Of a DNA stretch of 28,774 nt, positions 20,310-26,900 are shown piece by piece. The stretch is taken from IMG/VR virus record IMGVR_UViG_3300047667_000849, positions 1 through 28,774 of that record, one strand, 5' to 3'. How positions within the stretch are numbered: the stretch's first letter is position 1; each line of letters starts with the position of its first letter. The stretch is from a virus. Under the pieces are notes generated by a model, which saw only the letters and a program-made list of their open reading frames with translations, searched no databases and was not told the DNA's origin. A program made the position numbers and the translations under genes.

Positions 20310-22358
20310 ATGACGAAGTATATCACACATTGGTCAGTAACATTTGTTACAGCACTAATAATCTTTATGTTTCACTATGGTAATAGCACTATAGTAGAAT
20401 CTGTTCGGCTCAAACAGTTTGATTTACTTCAACAAACAGACGAGCAATACCTCTCCCAAGATATTGGAATAGTCGCTATTGACGAAGCCGCCATTGAAAA
20501 GTACGGTCAGTGGCCTTGGAAGCGCGATGTTATCGCAGATATAATCTGGAAACTACGTGAAGCAGGAGCCGGTATCATTGTGATACCTATACTATTTTCT
20601 GAACCTGATAGACTAGGTGGAGATCAAATATTAGCCGAGGCACTTGTAGATAACGGTGTAGTAATAGCTCAAACAGGCACTACATCAGTCAATAGAAACT
20701 CTGTTCCCCGCGGAGTTGCAAAAATAGGTGACCCGTTGCCATTTCTGTTTGAATGGCCAGGCATGCTGGGCCCTATCCCTCTACTAGGTCAAAATGCTGG
20801 AGGTGTTGGAGTTATAAACACAGCACCGGAGGTAGACGGCGTAACTCGTCGTGTACCATTGATTATGCGTATACAAGAAGATACGTACCCGTCACTCGCA
20901 GTAGAGGTAATTAGATTAGCCACAGGACAACCATCGTATCAAGTTAAAGCGAATGCAGGTGGTGTAGAAAAAATCCGTGTTCCTGGTTACCCAGTCATAA
21001 ACACAGATCCTAATGGTCAAATTTGGTTACGTTGGAATAAACAGTTTGACACAATTAGTGCGATCGAGGAAGACTTTAGTGTTTTTCAAGGTCGCACGGT
21101 TGTGATTGGTATAACAGCAGAAGGGTTAGGTAGTATGATTGCAAGTCCTACAGGACCGCAATACAATTATATACCTGCCGCTGTTACACTACAAACTATG
21201 CTAGATGGAGATCAGATAAAGCGTCCGTTTTGGGCAGACTTAGCTGAACTAGGAGTAACAGCCGCTGTTTCAGTATTTGCTATTGTAACAGCGGCTCTTG
21301 CACCGTTTTGGGCAGTAGGCACATTAATAGTACTAGTAGTCGGAGGACTTGCATACGGAGCGTTATATGCTTGGCAAGAGTACTTATACTTGCTTGATGT
21401 TACTATGCCTATACTTGCATTTGTACTTGTAAGTTTACATGCGGTGTTTAATAGGTTTGTAAGCGAGTACTTACAAAAGCAAGAAATCAAGAAACAGTTT
21501 GCAGGCTATGCCAGTCCAACTGTTGTGCGTATGCTACAAGAAAATCCTGCACTAATCAAAGACGGTATGAAGAAGGAAGTAAGTATTTGTTTCTCAGATT
21601 TACGTGGCTTTACACCACTAGGCGAAAGCTTCGGTGATGATGTTAAAGGACTTACTAAAATAATGAATGGCTATATGGATGCCATTACACAACCAATACT
21701 AGATGCAGACGGTATGGTTATTAAATATATTGGCGATGCAAGTATGCACATACACAATGCACCAATAGAAGATCCACATCACCCTAGAACGGCTGTACAA
21801 TGTGGACTAGATATGTTAAAGGCTGTGGAGAAGTTTAATGATAAAATTGTTGCTGAAGGAAGACCTCCCGTTGGTATGGGGGCTGGGATCAATACTGGAC
21901 TTGGATACTTGGGTGAGATGGGAAGCACAGCTAGACACAGTTATGACGTACTTGGCGATGCGGTTAGCACAGCAGCGCGAATCGAAAGCAAGTGCAAAGA
22001 ATACGGATGTGTCCTCTTAGTAGGCGGAGACACATACAAGCATACTAATAATGATTTCTATTATTTAAAAGTAGATGACTTAGCAGTTAAAGGTAAAACA
22101 ATTGGAATTGAAATATATACTGTGTTGGATATTGAGTTAGACAAATATCCAGGTGCAAAACAATGCCACGAAGATATGCATATACATTATCGTAAACAAA
22201 ACTTTGATAAAGCTATTGAGTCATGTAATGATTTGATGGAATGCTTTGACGGTAAAATGTCGGGGTATTATAATATGTGGATCGAACGCTGTGAGTTCCA
22301 AAAAACTCAAAAGTTACCAACGGATTGGTCTGGTGTGTTTATTGCTACAACTAAGTAG
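20310..22358 (+). CDS. CHASE2-domain class III adenylate cyclase
   Basis: A 682-residue membrane enzyme predicted to make cAMP. An N-terminal helix is followed by a periplasmic CHASE2 sensor (about residues 30-300, with DIGIVAIDEAAIEKYGQWPW and GGVGVINTAPEVDGVTRRVP). Three transmembrane helices (about 311-380) and a class III cyclase domain (about 420-590) follow. Metal-binding Asp430 (FSDLRGFT) and Asp476 (YIGDAS) are present. So are Lys472 and Asp546 (YDVLGD), the pair that selects adenine. Arg557 of the transition-state pair is kept, but the usual Asn is Ser553. A C-terminal tail of about 90 residues holds a short TPR-like helix pair. The start at 20310 lacks a clear ribosome site. Last gene of the curli block, convergent with the minus-strand island. 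Confidence 0.93.
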   Translation: MTKYITHWSVTFVTALIIFMFHYGNSTIVESVRLKQFDLLQQTDEQYLSQDIGIVAIDEAAIEKYGQWPWKRDVIADIIWKLREAGAGIIVIPILFSEPDRLGGDQILAEALVDNGVVIAQTGTTSVNRNSVPRGVAKIGDPLPFLFEWPGMLGPIPLLGQNAGGVGVINTAPEVDGVTRRVPLIMRIQEDTYPSLAVEVIRLATGQPSYQVKANAGGVEKIRVPGYPVINTDPNGQIWLRWNKQFDTISAIEEDFSVFQGRTVVIGITAEGLGSMIASPTGPQYNYIPAAVTLQTMLDGDQIKRPFWADLAELGVTAAVSVFAIVTAALAPFWAVGTLIVLVVGGLAYGALYAWQEYLYLLDVTMPILAFVLVSLHAVFNRFVSEYLQKQEIKKQFAGYASPTVVRMLQENPALIKDGMKKEVSICFSDLRGFTPLGESFGDDVKGLTKIMNGYMDAITQPILDADGMVIKYIGDASMHIHNAPIEDPHHPRTAVQCGLDMLKAVEKFNDKIVAEGRPPVGMGAGINTGLGYLGEMGSTARHSYDVLGDAVSTAARIESKCKEYGCVLLVGGDTYKHTNNDFYYLKVDDLAVKGKTIGIEIYTVLDIELDKYPGAKQCHEDMHIHYRKQNFDKAIESCNDLMECFDGKMSGYYNMWIERCEFQKTQKLPTDWSGVFIATTK

Positions 22359-22359
22359 T

Positions 22360-22527
22360 CTAAATAAATAGTGACCACACAAGAATAGTTAGTATACAAC
22401 CTGAAGTAAGTCCAAGCCACCAACCAAGCATTATAAGTTTACTATCTTCTTTAGCGCCACGCTGAAGATATGTTCTAGTTGCTTCTGATTGGTGTTCTAC
22501 CCACACGTCCCATTTAGTTTTAAACAT
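22360..22527 (-). CDS. Small membrane protein (55 aa)
   Basis: A 55-residue protein on the minus strand, starting at 22527 with AAAGGAAA upstream. It has a charged N-terminus (MFKTKWDVWVEHQSEATRTY) and one hydrophobic C-terminal segment (LIMLGWWLGLTSGCILTILV). It follows the holin-like gene by two bases and ends two bases from the stop of the cyclase gene on the other strand. Single-pass, N-in topology is likely. Function unknown; possibly part of a holin/antiholin group. Confidence 0.7.
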   Translation of the reverse strand: MFKTKWDVWVEHQSEATRTYLQRGAKEDSKLIMLGWWLGLTSGCILTILVWSLFI

Positions 22528-22529
22528 TA

Positions 22530-22862
22530 TTATTTTCCTTTCTTTTTAACTGGTTCGTAATCAGTATCAGTAATTTTTTCAATTTCGTCTATGTCCAAGT
22601 CCAGCGATTTGCCGGTAATCTTTTCATATTGTTCTTTGAATTCTAATACCATTTGAATTTTTTGAGTAAGGCGAATCATGTCATTGTCTAACATACGTAT
22701 TCTATCTATTAGTGCTATAAGTGTATTACTTGCTTCGCCTAGCACTGGTTTTATTTCGGTAGTAACCCATTTCCATACATAGTAAACAAAGTAACCTAAT
22801 CCCATTGCCGCTACAATTGGAAATCCGTATTGGTTAATTGCTTCTATTAAGGAGTTGCTCAT
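22530..22862 (-). CDS. Holin-like membrane protein A
   Basis: A 110-residue protein with one N-terminal helix (YGFPIVAAMGLGYFVYYVWKWV). An amphipathic, coiled-coil-like stretch (LIDRIRMLDNDMIRLTQKIQ) and an acidic then basic tail ending VKKKGK follow. The layout, a G-F-P-I-x-A-A helix followed by a heptad-rich region, is like BhlA/UviB-type holin-like peptides and recurs in marine T4-like phages. It is a paralogue of the gene at 23076-23354 (shared GFPI, N-D-L/M-I). It overlaps the 65-residue gene before it by four bases. A role in lysis timing is inference. Confidence 0.78.
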   Translation of the reverse strand: MSNSLIEAINQYGFPIVAAMGLGYFVYYVWKWVTTEIKPVLGEASNTLIALIDRIRMLDNDMIRLTQKIQMVLEFKEQYEKITGKSLDLDIDEIEKITDTDYEPVKKKGK

Positions 22863-23056
22863 AGTTCAGTATTCTGTTGGTGCTTTAACACCATTTCAGT
22901 CAGCTTATCGGTCTTAACTAGCCAGCCACTTTCATTAACAATAAACACATCGCCGGGCTTGTACAACCCCTTGTCCATTATTTCAGTTGGGGTGTCCCCT
23001 TCGACTTTAAAGCCCTTACCTGGTACGCTATTAATTGTATAATCTACCCACATCAT
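22859..23056 (-). CDS. Small conserved protein (65 aa)
   Basis: A 65-residue soluble protein between the two holin-like genes. Its centre (FKVEGDTPTEIMDKGLYKPG, then DVFIVNESGWLVK) has a strand-helix-strand pattern. It starts at 23056 with AAGGAAG upstream and a second Met directly after. The stop overlaps the next ATG (ATGA). No family is recognised and no catalytic residues stand out. Confidence 0.7.
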   Translation of the reverse strand: MMWVDYTINSVPGKGFKVEGDTPTEIMDKGLYKPGDVFIVNESGWLVKTDKLTEMVLKHQQNTEL

Positions 23057-23075
23057 TTTATTTTAGCTTCCTTCA

Positions 23076-23354
23076 TTAGTCTCTCCTTGCATCGTCCTTG
23101 CCTTCGTTAGCAGCTATTCTGTCTACATTAGGCTTTATGTTAAGTGCATAACTTAGTAATGCATCTATTTTAATAAGATCGTTATTCATAGTTTGAACTC
23201 TATTGTTCAACGCACTAATCATTCCTTTAAGTCCTAGTACGCTGCCAGTAACACTGTCAAGAATAAATTTTAATGTTATAAAAACAAATAATCCAGATGC
23301 TAGAGCACCTGCGATTGGAAAACCTACTTCGCCTACTATTTTTAAAAAATCCAT
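23076..23354 (-). CDS. Holin-like membrane protein B
   Basis: A 92-residue protein with one helix (VGFPIAGALASGLFVFITLKFIL) and a heptad-like region (ISALNNRVQTMNNDLIKIDALL), then a short charged tail. The arrangement and the GFPI and NNDLIK motifs match holin-like protein A, so the two are probably a duplicated pair. It has an AGAGGG ribosome site. Pairs of related small membrane proteins often work as holin and antiholin; that is inference here. Confidence 0.78.
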   Translation of the reverse strand: MDFLKIVGEVGFPIAGALASGLFVFITLKFILDSVTGSVLGLKGMISALNNRVQTMNNDLIKIDALLSYALNIKPNVDRIAANEGKDDARRD

Positions 23355-23388
23355 ATATGCCCTCTAGTTAGTACTAAAATTTTTCAGA

Positions 23389-23547
23389 CTATTTAGGTTC
23401 CTCGTCCTCAGGTAGTTGGTGCGAACAACTACCACATAGCCCTGTTTTACTTACATCTCCACAGTGACAGCCTTCACCACACAGCAGACACTTCTGATCG
23501 TTGTCGGGTGCTTTAGGTGTGTGGATATGTTCTGGTAAGATGTTCAT
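23389..23547 (-). CDS. Cys-rich mini-protein, probable zinc ribbon (52 aa)
   Basis: A 52-residue protein starting at 23547 on the minus strand. It has six cysteines in CLLCGEGCHCG and LCGSCSH, two C-x-x-C pairs plus C-x-C and nearby His, a pattern for one zinc knuckle. The ends are acidic (PEDEEPK) and Pro/His-rich. No clear ribosome site is visible, and a CATAAATA motif lies only five bases upstream, so the start is less certain. The motif content makes a chance reading frame unlikely. A regulator or adaptor role is possible. Confidence 0.62.
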   Translation of the reverse strand: MNILPEHIHTPKAPDNDQKCLLCGEGCHCGDVSKTGLCGSCSHQLPEDEEPK

Positions 23548-23552
23548 ATAAC

Positions 23553-23560
23553 TATTTATG
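23553..23560 (-). promoter_or_regulatory. Possible minus-strand late promoter, CATAAATA
   Basis: Seven of eight matches to TATAAATA on the minus strand, ahead of the minus-strand island. It would start transcripts almost at the Cys-rich ATG (leaderless) and could serve the holin-like genes late. It lies between divergent units. Confidence 0.4.
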
Positions 23561-23570
23561 CAGAAAGTGG

Positions 23571-23599
23571 TTGACTTTAACCGTGTAAGGTGCTATTAT
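23571..23599 (+). promoter_or_regulatory. Sigma-70-type promoter TTGACT-17-TATTAT
   Basis: TTGACT (23571-23576) and TATTAT (23594-23599), 17-base spacer and TGC extended -10. A hairpin AGTCAGT/ACTGACT (23605-23623) sits at the expected transcript start, before the AAGGAG of the peroxiredoxin gene, and could protect the 5' end. Confidence 0.78.
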
Positions 23600-23641
23600 A
23601 TACAAGTCAGTGGAAAACTGACTCTAATTAAGGAGTAATTT

Positions 23642-24199
23642 ATGAGTAAAGTAGGAAATGCTGTACCAAGTGTTGATTTTAAGTATCGTGTAAGAACTGA
23701 TGGCTTTCCAATTACACACGTAGACAACACAAATGGTGATGCCAATCCATTTGATTGGAAAACTGTAAATTCAAATGAAATTTTTGAAGGCAAAAAAGTT
23801 GTAGTATTTTCGTTACCAGGCGCCTTTACCCCAACTTGTAGTACATATCAAGTACCGGGATTTGAAAAAATGTATAACGAATTCAAAGCAAAGGGTATTG
23901 ATGACATCTATGTTGTAAGCGTTAATGACACGTTTGTTATGCGTAAGTGGATGATTGATCAAGGTATTCAAAATATTAAATTTATTCCAGACGGCACTGG
24001 CGAGTTTACTGAGAAAATGGGTATGCTTGTATGCAAAGATCATTTAGGATTTGGCAATCGTTCATGGCGTTATGCAATGGTGGTAGACAACGGTACAATC
24101 AGTAACTTCTTTGAAGAGCCTGGTCTAAACCAAGACGGTTCGGATAATGACCCGTACGGCGAAACAGCACCTGAAGCTGTGTTAGAAGCGTTAAACTAA
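23642..24199 (+). CDS. Peroxiredoxin (Prx5-like)
   Basis: A 185-residue thiol peroxidase that reduces hydrogen peroxide and organic peroxides. The active site VVVFSLPGAFTPTCSTYQVP carries the peroxidatic Cys66 with the Pro/Thr pair typical of the Prx5 subfamily. Arg in GNRSWRYAMVVDNG completes the pocket. Another Cys lies near residue 132 (MLVCKDH), so one-Cys or atypical two-Cys chemistry is possible; the phage glutaredoxin could recycle it. It has a strong ribosome site and its own early-type promoter. It probably guards the infected cell against oxidative damage. Confidence 0.93.
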   Translation: MSKVGNAVPSVDFKYRVRTDGFPITHVDNTNGDANPFDWKTVNSNEIFEGKKVVVFSLPGAFTPTCSTYQVPGFEKMYNEFKAKGIDDIYVVSVNDTFVMRKWMIDQGIQNIKFIPDGTGEFTEKMGMLVCKDHLGFGNRSWRYAMVVDNGTISNFFEEPGLNQDGSDNDPYGETAPEAVLEALN

Positions 24200-24208
24200 G
24201 GATTGATG

Positions 24209-24763
24209 ATGCCAGAGATACATGAGTACTATGATTGGAATAATTTAATTAATCGCGGTAGTCGCATGTCTATGTGTAACGATGTTAACACGTTGATATC
24301 TCAGGGCGATGTATGGACTAATAGTCCTAAGTATCAAACTAATGTTAATATGTTTGGATTAGCAAACGAGAACTGGACCAATCTTAAGATGAGTTTTATT
24401 TTTAGTTGTTTTGCATTTATGAAACGCGAAGTAAAGATTAAAAATATTCAAAGTTGGAGTTATAGAACTAGTCTCAAAGACGCTGAGGATAGAGATACTC
24501 TTTGGCATCATCATGATCATAATCCTGATACAACTACAGTAAGCGGCGTATACTATATGCATTTACCAATAGCTGGAGAAGTAGTTGGGCCGCAAACCGC
24601 AGGTACAGAGCTTGCACCAAACGGACCAGAAGGCGATGGAAAATACTTTACGCCTTGGAGAGAAGGACACTGGATGATTTATCCAGGAAAGATATGGCAC
24701 AGGCCAGGCATACTACATACTGACGAAGACAGATATATTGTAGCTGCAGATATGGAGTTTTAA
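24209..24763 (+). CDS. 2OG-Fe(II) oxygenase-like protein
   Basis: A 184-residue protein with the pattern of 2-oxoglutarate/iron oxygenases: TLWHHHDHNPDTTTVSGVYY supplies H-x-H/D candidates, and WMIYPGKIWHRPGILHTDEDRYIVAADMEF supplies the distal His and the 2OG-binding Arg. The ATG at 24209 sits six bases after AAGGA and is preferred to TTG 24203 and ATG 24206. It resembles the oxygenase at 8458 in layout but not closely in sequence. It overlaps the cupin gene by one base. Substrate unknown. Confidence 0.8.
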   Translation: MPEIHEYYDWNNLINRGSRMSMCNDVNTLISQGDVWTNSPKYQTNVNMFGLANENWTNLKMSFIFSCFAFMKREVKIKNIQSWSYRTSLKDAEDRDTLWHHHDHNPDTTTVSGVYYMHLPIAGEVVGPQTAGTELAPNGPEGDGKYFTPWREGHWMIYPGKIWHRPGILHTDEDRYIVAADMEF

Positions 24764-25095
24764 TGCGAGTAGTAAGTATAAAAGACATAGGCGGAGAAGT
24801 TGTAAAAGACAACGAAGTCTACTTGTTAAAGGACAATAAGACACTAAACAATTTAGTACTTAGTTCTACATTCTTAAGAGCAAATCAATGCACAAATGGA
24901 CATTCACATCTAGGACAAGAAGAAGTATACATGTTCATATCCGGCGAAGGCGAAATGGAAATAGACGGAACAAAGATTAATGTGCGTGAAGGCGATTGCA
25001 TACTAATTGAGGACGGAGAGTTTCATAAGGTGTATAATACAGGTCATCTTGGATTATATTTTGTTTGTGTTTTTGATGGAAAGAGAAATCACTAG
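24763..25095 (+). CDS. Cupin-fold protein
   Basis: A 110-residue single-domain cupin. Motif 1 is NGHSHLGQEEVYMFISGEGE, with His-x-His and Glu as metal ligands. Motif 2 is REGDCILIEDGEFHKVYNTG, with the last His. Such small cupins bind a metal and may be isomerases, dioxygenases or sensors. It starts in the stop codon of the oxygenase gene, so the two are probably made together. No specific reaction can be assigned. Confidence 0.85.
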   Translation: MRVVSIKDIGGEVVKDNEVYLLKDNKTLNNLVLSSTFLRANQCTNGHSHLGQEEVYMFISGEGEMEIDGTKINVREGDCILIEDGEFHKVYNTGHLGLYFVCVFDGKRNH

Positions 25096-25098
25096 TGG

Positions 25099-25127
25099 TT
25101 GACAAACTTAACAAAATCAATTATAAT
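25099..25127 (+). promoter_or_regulatory. Consensus sigma-70-type promoter TTGACA-17-TATAAT
   Basis: TTGACA (25099-25104) and TATAAT (25122-25127), 17-base spacer. It directly precedes tRNA-Arg and would transcribe the tRNA together with the gene at 25240. Confidence 0.9.
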
Positions 25128-25139
25128 AAATTATATTAC

Positions 25140-25216
25140 GCGGCTGTAACTCAGCTGGATAGAGTACTTGGCTACGAACCAAGAAGTCAGGAGTTCGAAT
25201 CTCTTCAGCCGCGCCA
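25140..25216 (+). tRNA. tRNA-Arg(ACG)
   Basis: A full cloverleaf: acceptor GCGGCTG/CAGCCGC, D stem ACTC/GAGT, anticodon stem CTTGG/CCAAG with loop CTACGAA (anticodon ACG at 25174-25176), T stem AGGAG/CTCTT with one G-T pair, TTCGAAT loop, discriminator G and encoded CCA. It would read CGU, and CGC/CGA if the host TadA converts A34 to inosine. It forms the start of the transcript for the gene at 25240. Confidence 0.95.
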
Positions 25217-25239
25217 ACTTATACATTCGGAGAACTAAA

Positions 25240-25977
25240 ATGGCAACAACAGAAGAAAAACAAGAAACAATTGAAGCACTAAAAGGTCCTCGCTTTTATA
25301 GACTTACTATTAGCGGATATGGTGGCGAAGGTGCATACATAAACATTAGCGAAGACGCATACAAGTTTTGGAAAGATGTTAGAGAAGAACACGGCAGTGA
25401 CGGCGACTTTATACAGTATCTAACTACAGATGACCCTGCTGAGTACGAGTTTGATGATATAGACGCTGTACCAGTAGAAGCAGACTTTCTTGCTGTTGAC
25501 GGTGAAGACTACAAACATCAGTGGTACGAAGCACCTACTGAATTTTGTCATCAATATGGTGTAGAATACGGAAGCGCATGGATGAACATAGAAGAAGTTA
25601 GTAGCTTAGATTACTCGGCAAGCACTATCAATGATATCATCGAAAATCAAGATGTAAGTGATCTAGTTGACAAAATTGGTGAAGATAGTGATTACGAAAT
25701 CGAACTGTCTGATTGCGGCGAAGGTTACGAGTTTAAAGAAATGGGCGCATACTGTGCTCAAATGTACTCCAGTGAAAAAGGTACATTCTTTGATGGTACA
25801 ATTGAAATCAACGGTGAGTTTGATGTTAACAAACTAAAGTTTATGATCAATGAATATCCAAACGGCGAAGACATTATTGACGGCGTTGAGTATGCTGGTG
25901 AAGAAATTGACAACAACGGTGGCGACACTAATGGCAAAGGGTACTATGCTGAAGTTTGGGCTAACGCACAAAGCTAA
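25240..25977 (+). CDS. Acidic protein of unknown function
   Basis: A 245-residue, strongly acidic soluble protein. The start at 25240 has CGGAG upstream; the open frame running back into the tRNA is not used. Aromatic and acidic clusters dominate (GYGGEGAYINISEDAYKFWK, AEYEFDDIDAVPVEADF). The C-terminal half alternates strands and turns (GTIEINGEFDVNKLKFMINE). No family or motif is recognised. The low charge and early-type promoter would fit a DNA-mimic or an inhibitor of a host DNA-binding protein, but this is speculation. The tRNA in its leader must be cut out by RNase P for mature tRNA. Confidence 0.8.
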   Translation: MATTEEKQETIEALKGPRFYRLTISGYGGEGAYINISEDAYKFWKDVREEHGSDGDFIQYLTTDDPAEYEFDDIDAVPVEADFLAVDGEDYKHQWYEAPTEFCHQYGVEYGSAWMNIEEVSSLDYSASTINDIIENQDVSDLVDKIGEDSDYEIELSDCGEGYEFKEMGAYCAQMYSSEKGTFFDGTIEINGEFDVNKLKFMINEYPNGEDIIDGVEYAGEEIDNNGGDTNGKGYYAEVWANAQS

Positions 25978-25980
25978 ATA
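25973..25980 (+). promoter_or_regulatory. Possible late-promoter variant, GCTAAATA
   Basis: Six of eight matches to TATAAATA across the stop of the acidic protein, 18 bases before the ATG at 25999. It shares the CTAAATA core with the motif at 3224. Confidence 0.3.
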
Positions 25981-25998
25981 TTTATGACAGGAGAACAC

Positions 25999-26196
25999 AT
26001 GAGTAATAAATGGGAATTTAAAGCAGAAGACATTTTTCAAGACATCGACGATGATGCAGAAAATGTTAGCATGACTATACCACAAGAGATATTAGATGAA
26101 AAAGGTTGGGGTCCCGGAACTGAGCTTAAAATATCTTGGAGTGAAGGTCAAATTATACTTGAAGAAGCAACTAAGGAAGTAGATGGCGAAGGATAG
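25999..26196 (+). CDS. AbrB/MazE-like swapped-hairpin protein (65 aa)
   Basis: A 65-residue protein. The ATG at 25999 is preferred to 25984 because AGGAGA lies five bases before it. The segment SMTIPQEILDEKGWGPGTEL, then KISWSEGQIILEEA, follows the SpoVT/AbrB fold: strand, I-P helix, G-W-x-x-G-T turn, two strands. Members bind DNA as dimers, often as antitoxins or transition regulators; no toxin gene is beside it. It is acidic at both ends, which is unusual for DNA binding. It overlaps the IF-1 gene by 14 bases. Confidence 0.8.
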   Translation: MSNKWEFKAEDIFQDIDDDAENVSMTIPQEILDEKGWGPGTELKISWSEGQIILEEATKEVDGEG

Positions 26197-26401
26197 CGAT
26201 TTATTAGAATTAGAGGGAGAAATAGTAAAAGTTCTCCCTAATAATACTTTTAGGGTATTAGTGCAAGACAAGTATGAAATTACATGTTACACTTCTGGAA
26301 AAATGCGTCAATTTAAGATAAAAATGATCGTTGGCGACAAGGTTCGAGTGGAAGTGAGCCCATATGACCTCTCTAAAGGTCGAATAACCTTTAGATTATA
26401 G
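26183..26401 (+). CDS. infA: Translation initiation factor IF-1 (phage-encoded)
   Basis: A 72-residue IF-1, full length for the family. IF-1 binds the ribosomal A site on the small subunit during initiation and tunes IF-2 and IF-3. The match to bacterial IF-1 is clear: MAKDSDLLELEGEIVKVLPN, FRVLVQDKYEITCYTSGKMR, VGDKVRVEVSPYDLSKGRIT. The OB-fold strands and the SGKMR and PYDLSKGRI signatures are intact. The start has AAGGAAG upstream inside the AbrB-like gene. Together with bS21 and tRNA-Arg it suggests phage steering of translation initiation. Confidence 0.95.
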   Translation: MAKDSDLLELEGEIVKVLPNNTFRVLVQDKYEITCYTSGKMRQFKIKMIVGDKVRVEVSPYDLSKGRITFRL

Positions 26402-26402
26402 G

Positions 26403-26430
26403 TTGACAACTACGGTATAGATGCTATAAT
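26403..26430 (+). promoter_or_regulatory. Sigma-70-type promoter TTGACA-16-TATAAT
   Basis: TTGACA (26403-26408) and TATAAT (26425-26430), 16-base spacer with TGC extended -10, starting right after the IF-1 stop. It drives the peptidase and methyltransferase genes. Confidence 0.85.
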
Positions 26431-26462
26431 ATATACATAACTTAGGCAAATAAGGCGTATAT

Positions 26463-26900
26463 ATGTTTATCACAGTGACTGGCGGCAAACTATATCAACA
26501 AAACTACGTAGAAAGTCTGGTAGAGTTCTGTATTGAAACTCTTATGCCACGTATGCGTACTCTTGATATTAATGTAAAACTATGTACTCCTAAAAAAGCA
26601 ATGGGCTATTGCCTAGAGCTTGACACTAACAGAGAGTTCGAACTTGAGATTGACAAAACGCAACCACTTCGTAGACTACTAGAAACAGTAGCACACGAAA
26701 TGGTACACGTAAAACAATTTGCTCGTAGAGAACTACACCCTTCAAATGATACTTGGTTTGGTAAAACATACAATCCTAAAAAAGTAAGCTACTGGGATCT
26801 TCCATGGGAGATAGAAGCACACGGCCGTGAAGTAGGATTGTTTATACGTTGGTGTGAGAAGCATGACTACGGTAGTAGAGCGTGGTCACAAATGCCATGA
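26463..26900 (+). CDS. Zinc metallopeptidase, SprT-like
   Basis: A 145-residue protein with the zinc motif VAHEMVHVKQF (H-E-x-x-H at about 78-82) preceded by a helix and followed by the SYWDLPWEIEAHGRE helix, which offers a third ligand (Glu or His). Length and motif fit the SprT/minigluzincin group, some of which act on DNA-protein crosslinks. No signal peptide, so cytoplasmic. It lies early in a unit with a DNA methyltransferase, overlapping that gene by four bases. Confidence 0.85.
   Translation: MFITVTGGKLYQQNYVESLVEFCIETLMPRMRTLDINVKLCTPKKAMGYCLELDTNREFELEIDKTQPLRRLLETVAHEMVHVKQFARRELHPSNDTWFGKTYNPKKVSYWDLPWEIEAHGREVGLFIRWCEKHDYGSRAWSQMP

Noticed and set aside
22363-22370. AATAAATA as a plus-strand late promoter
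   Set aside because: It lies after the cyclase stop with no plus-strand gene until the peroxiredoxin, which has its own promoter, and it overlaps the minus-strand gene end.
25168-25239. Extension of the acidic protein upstream into the tRNA
   Set aside because: This stretch is the 3' half of a complete tRNA-Arg; the ATG at 25240 has its own ribosome site.
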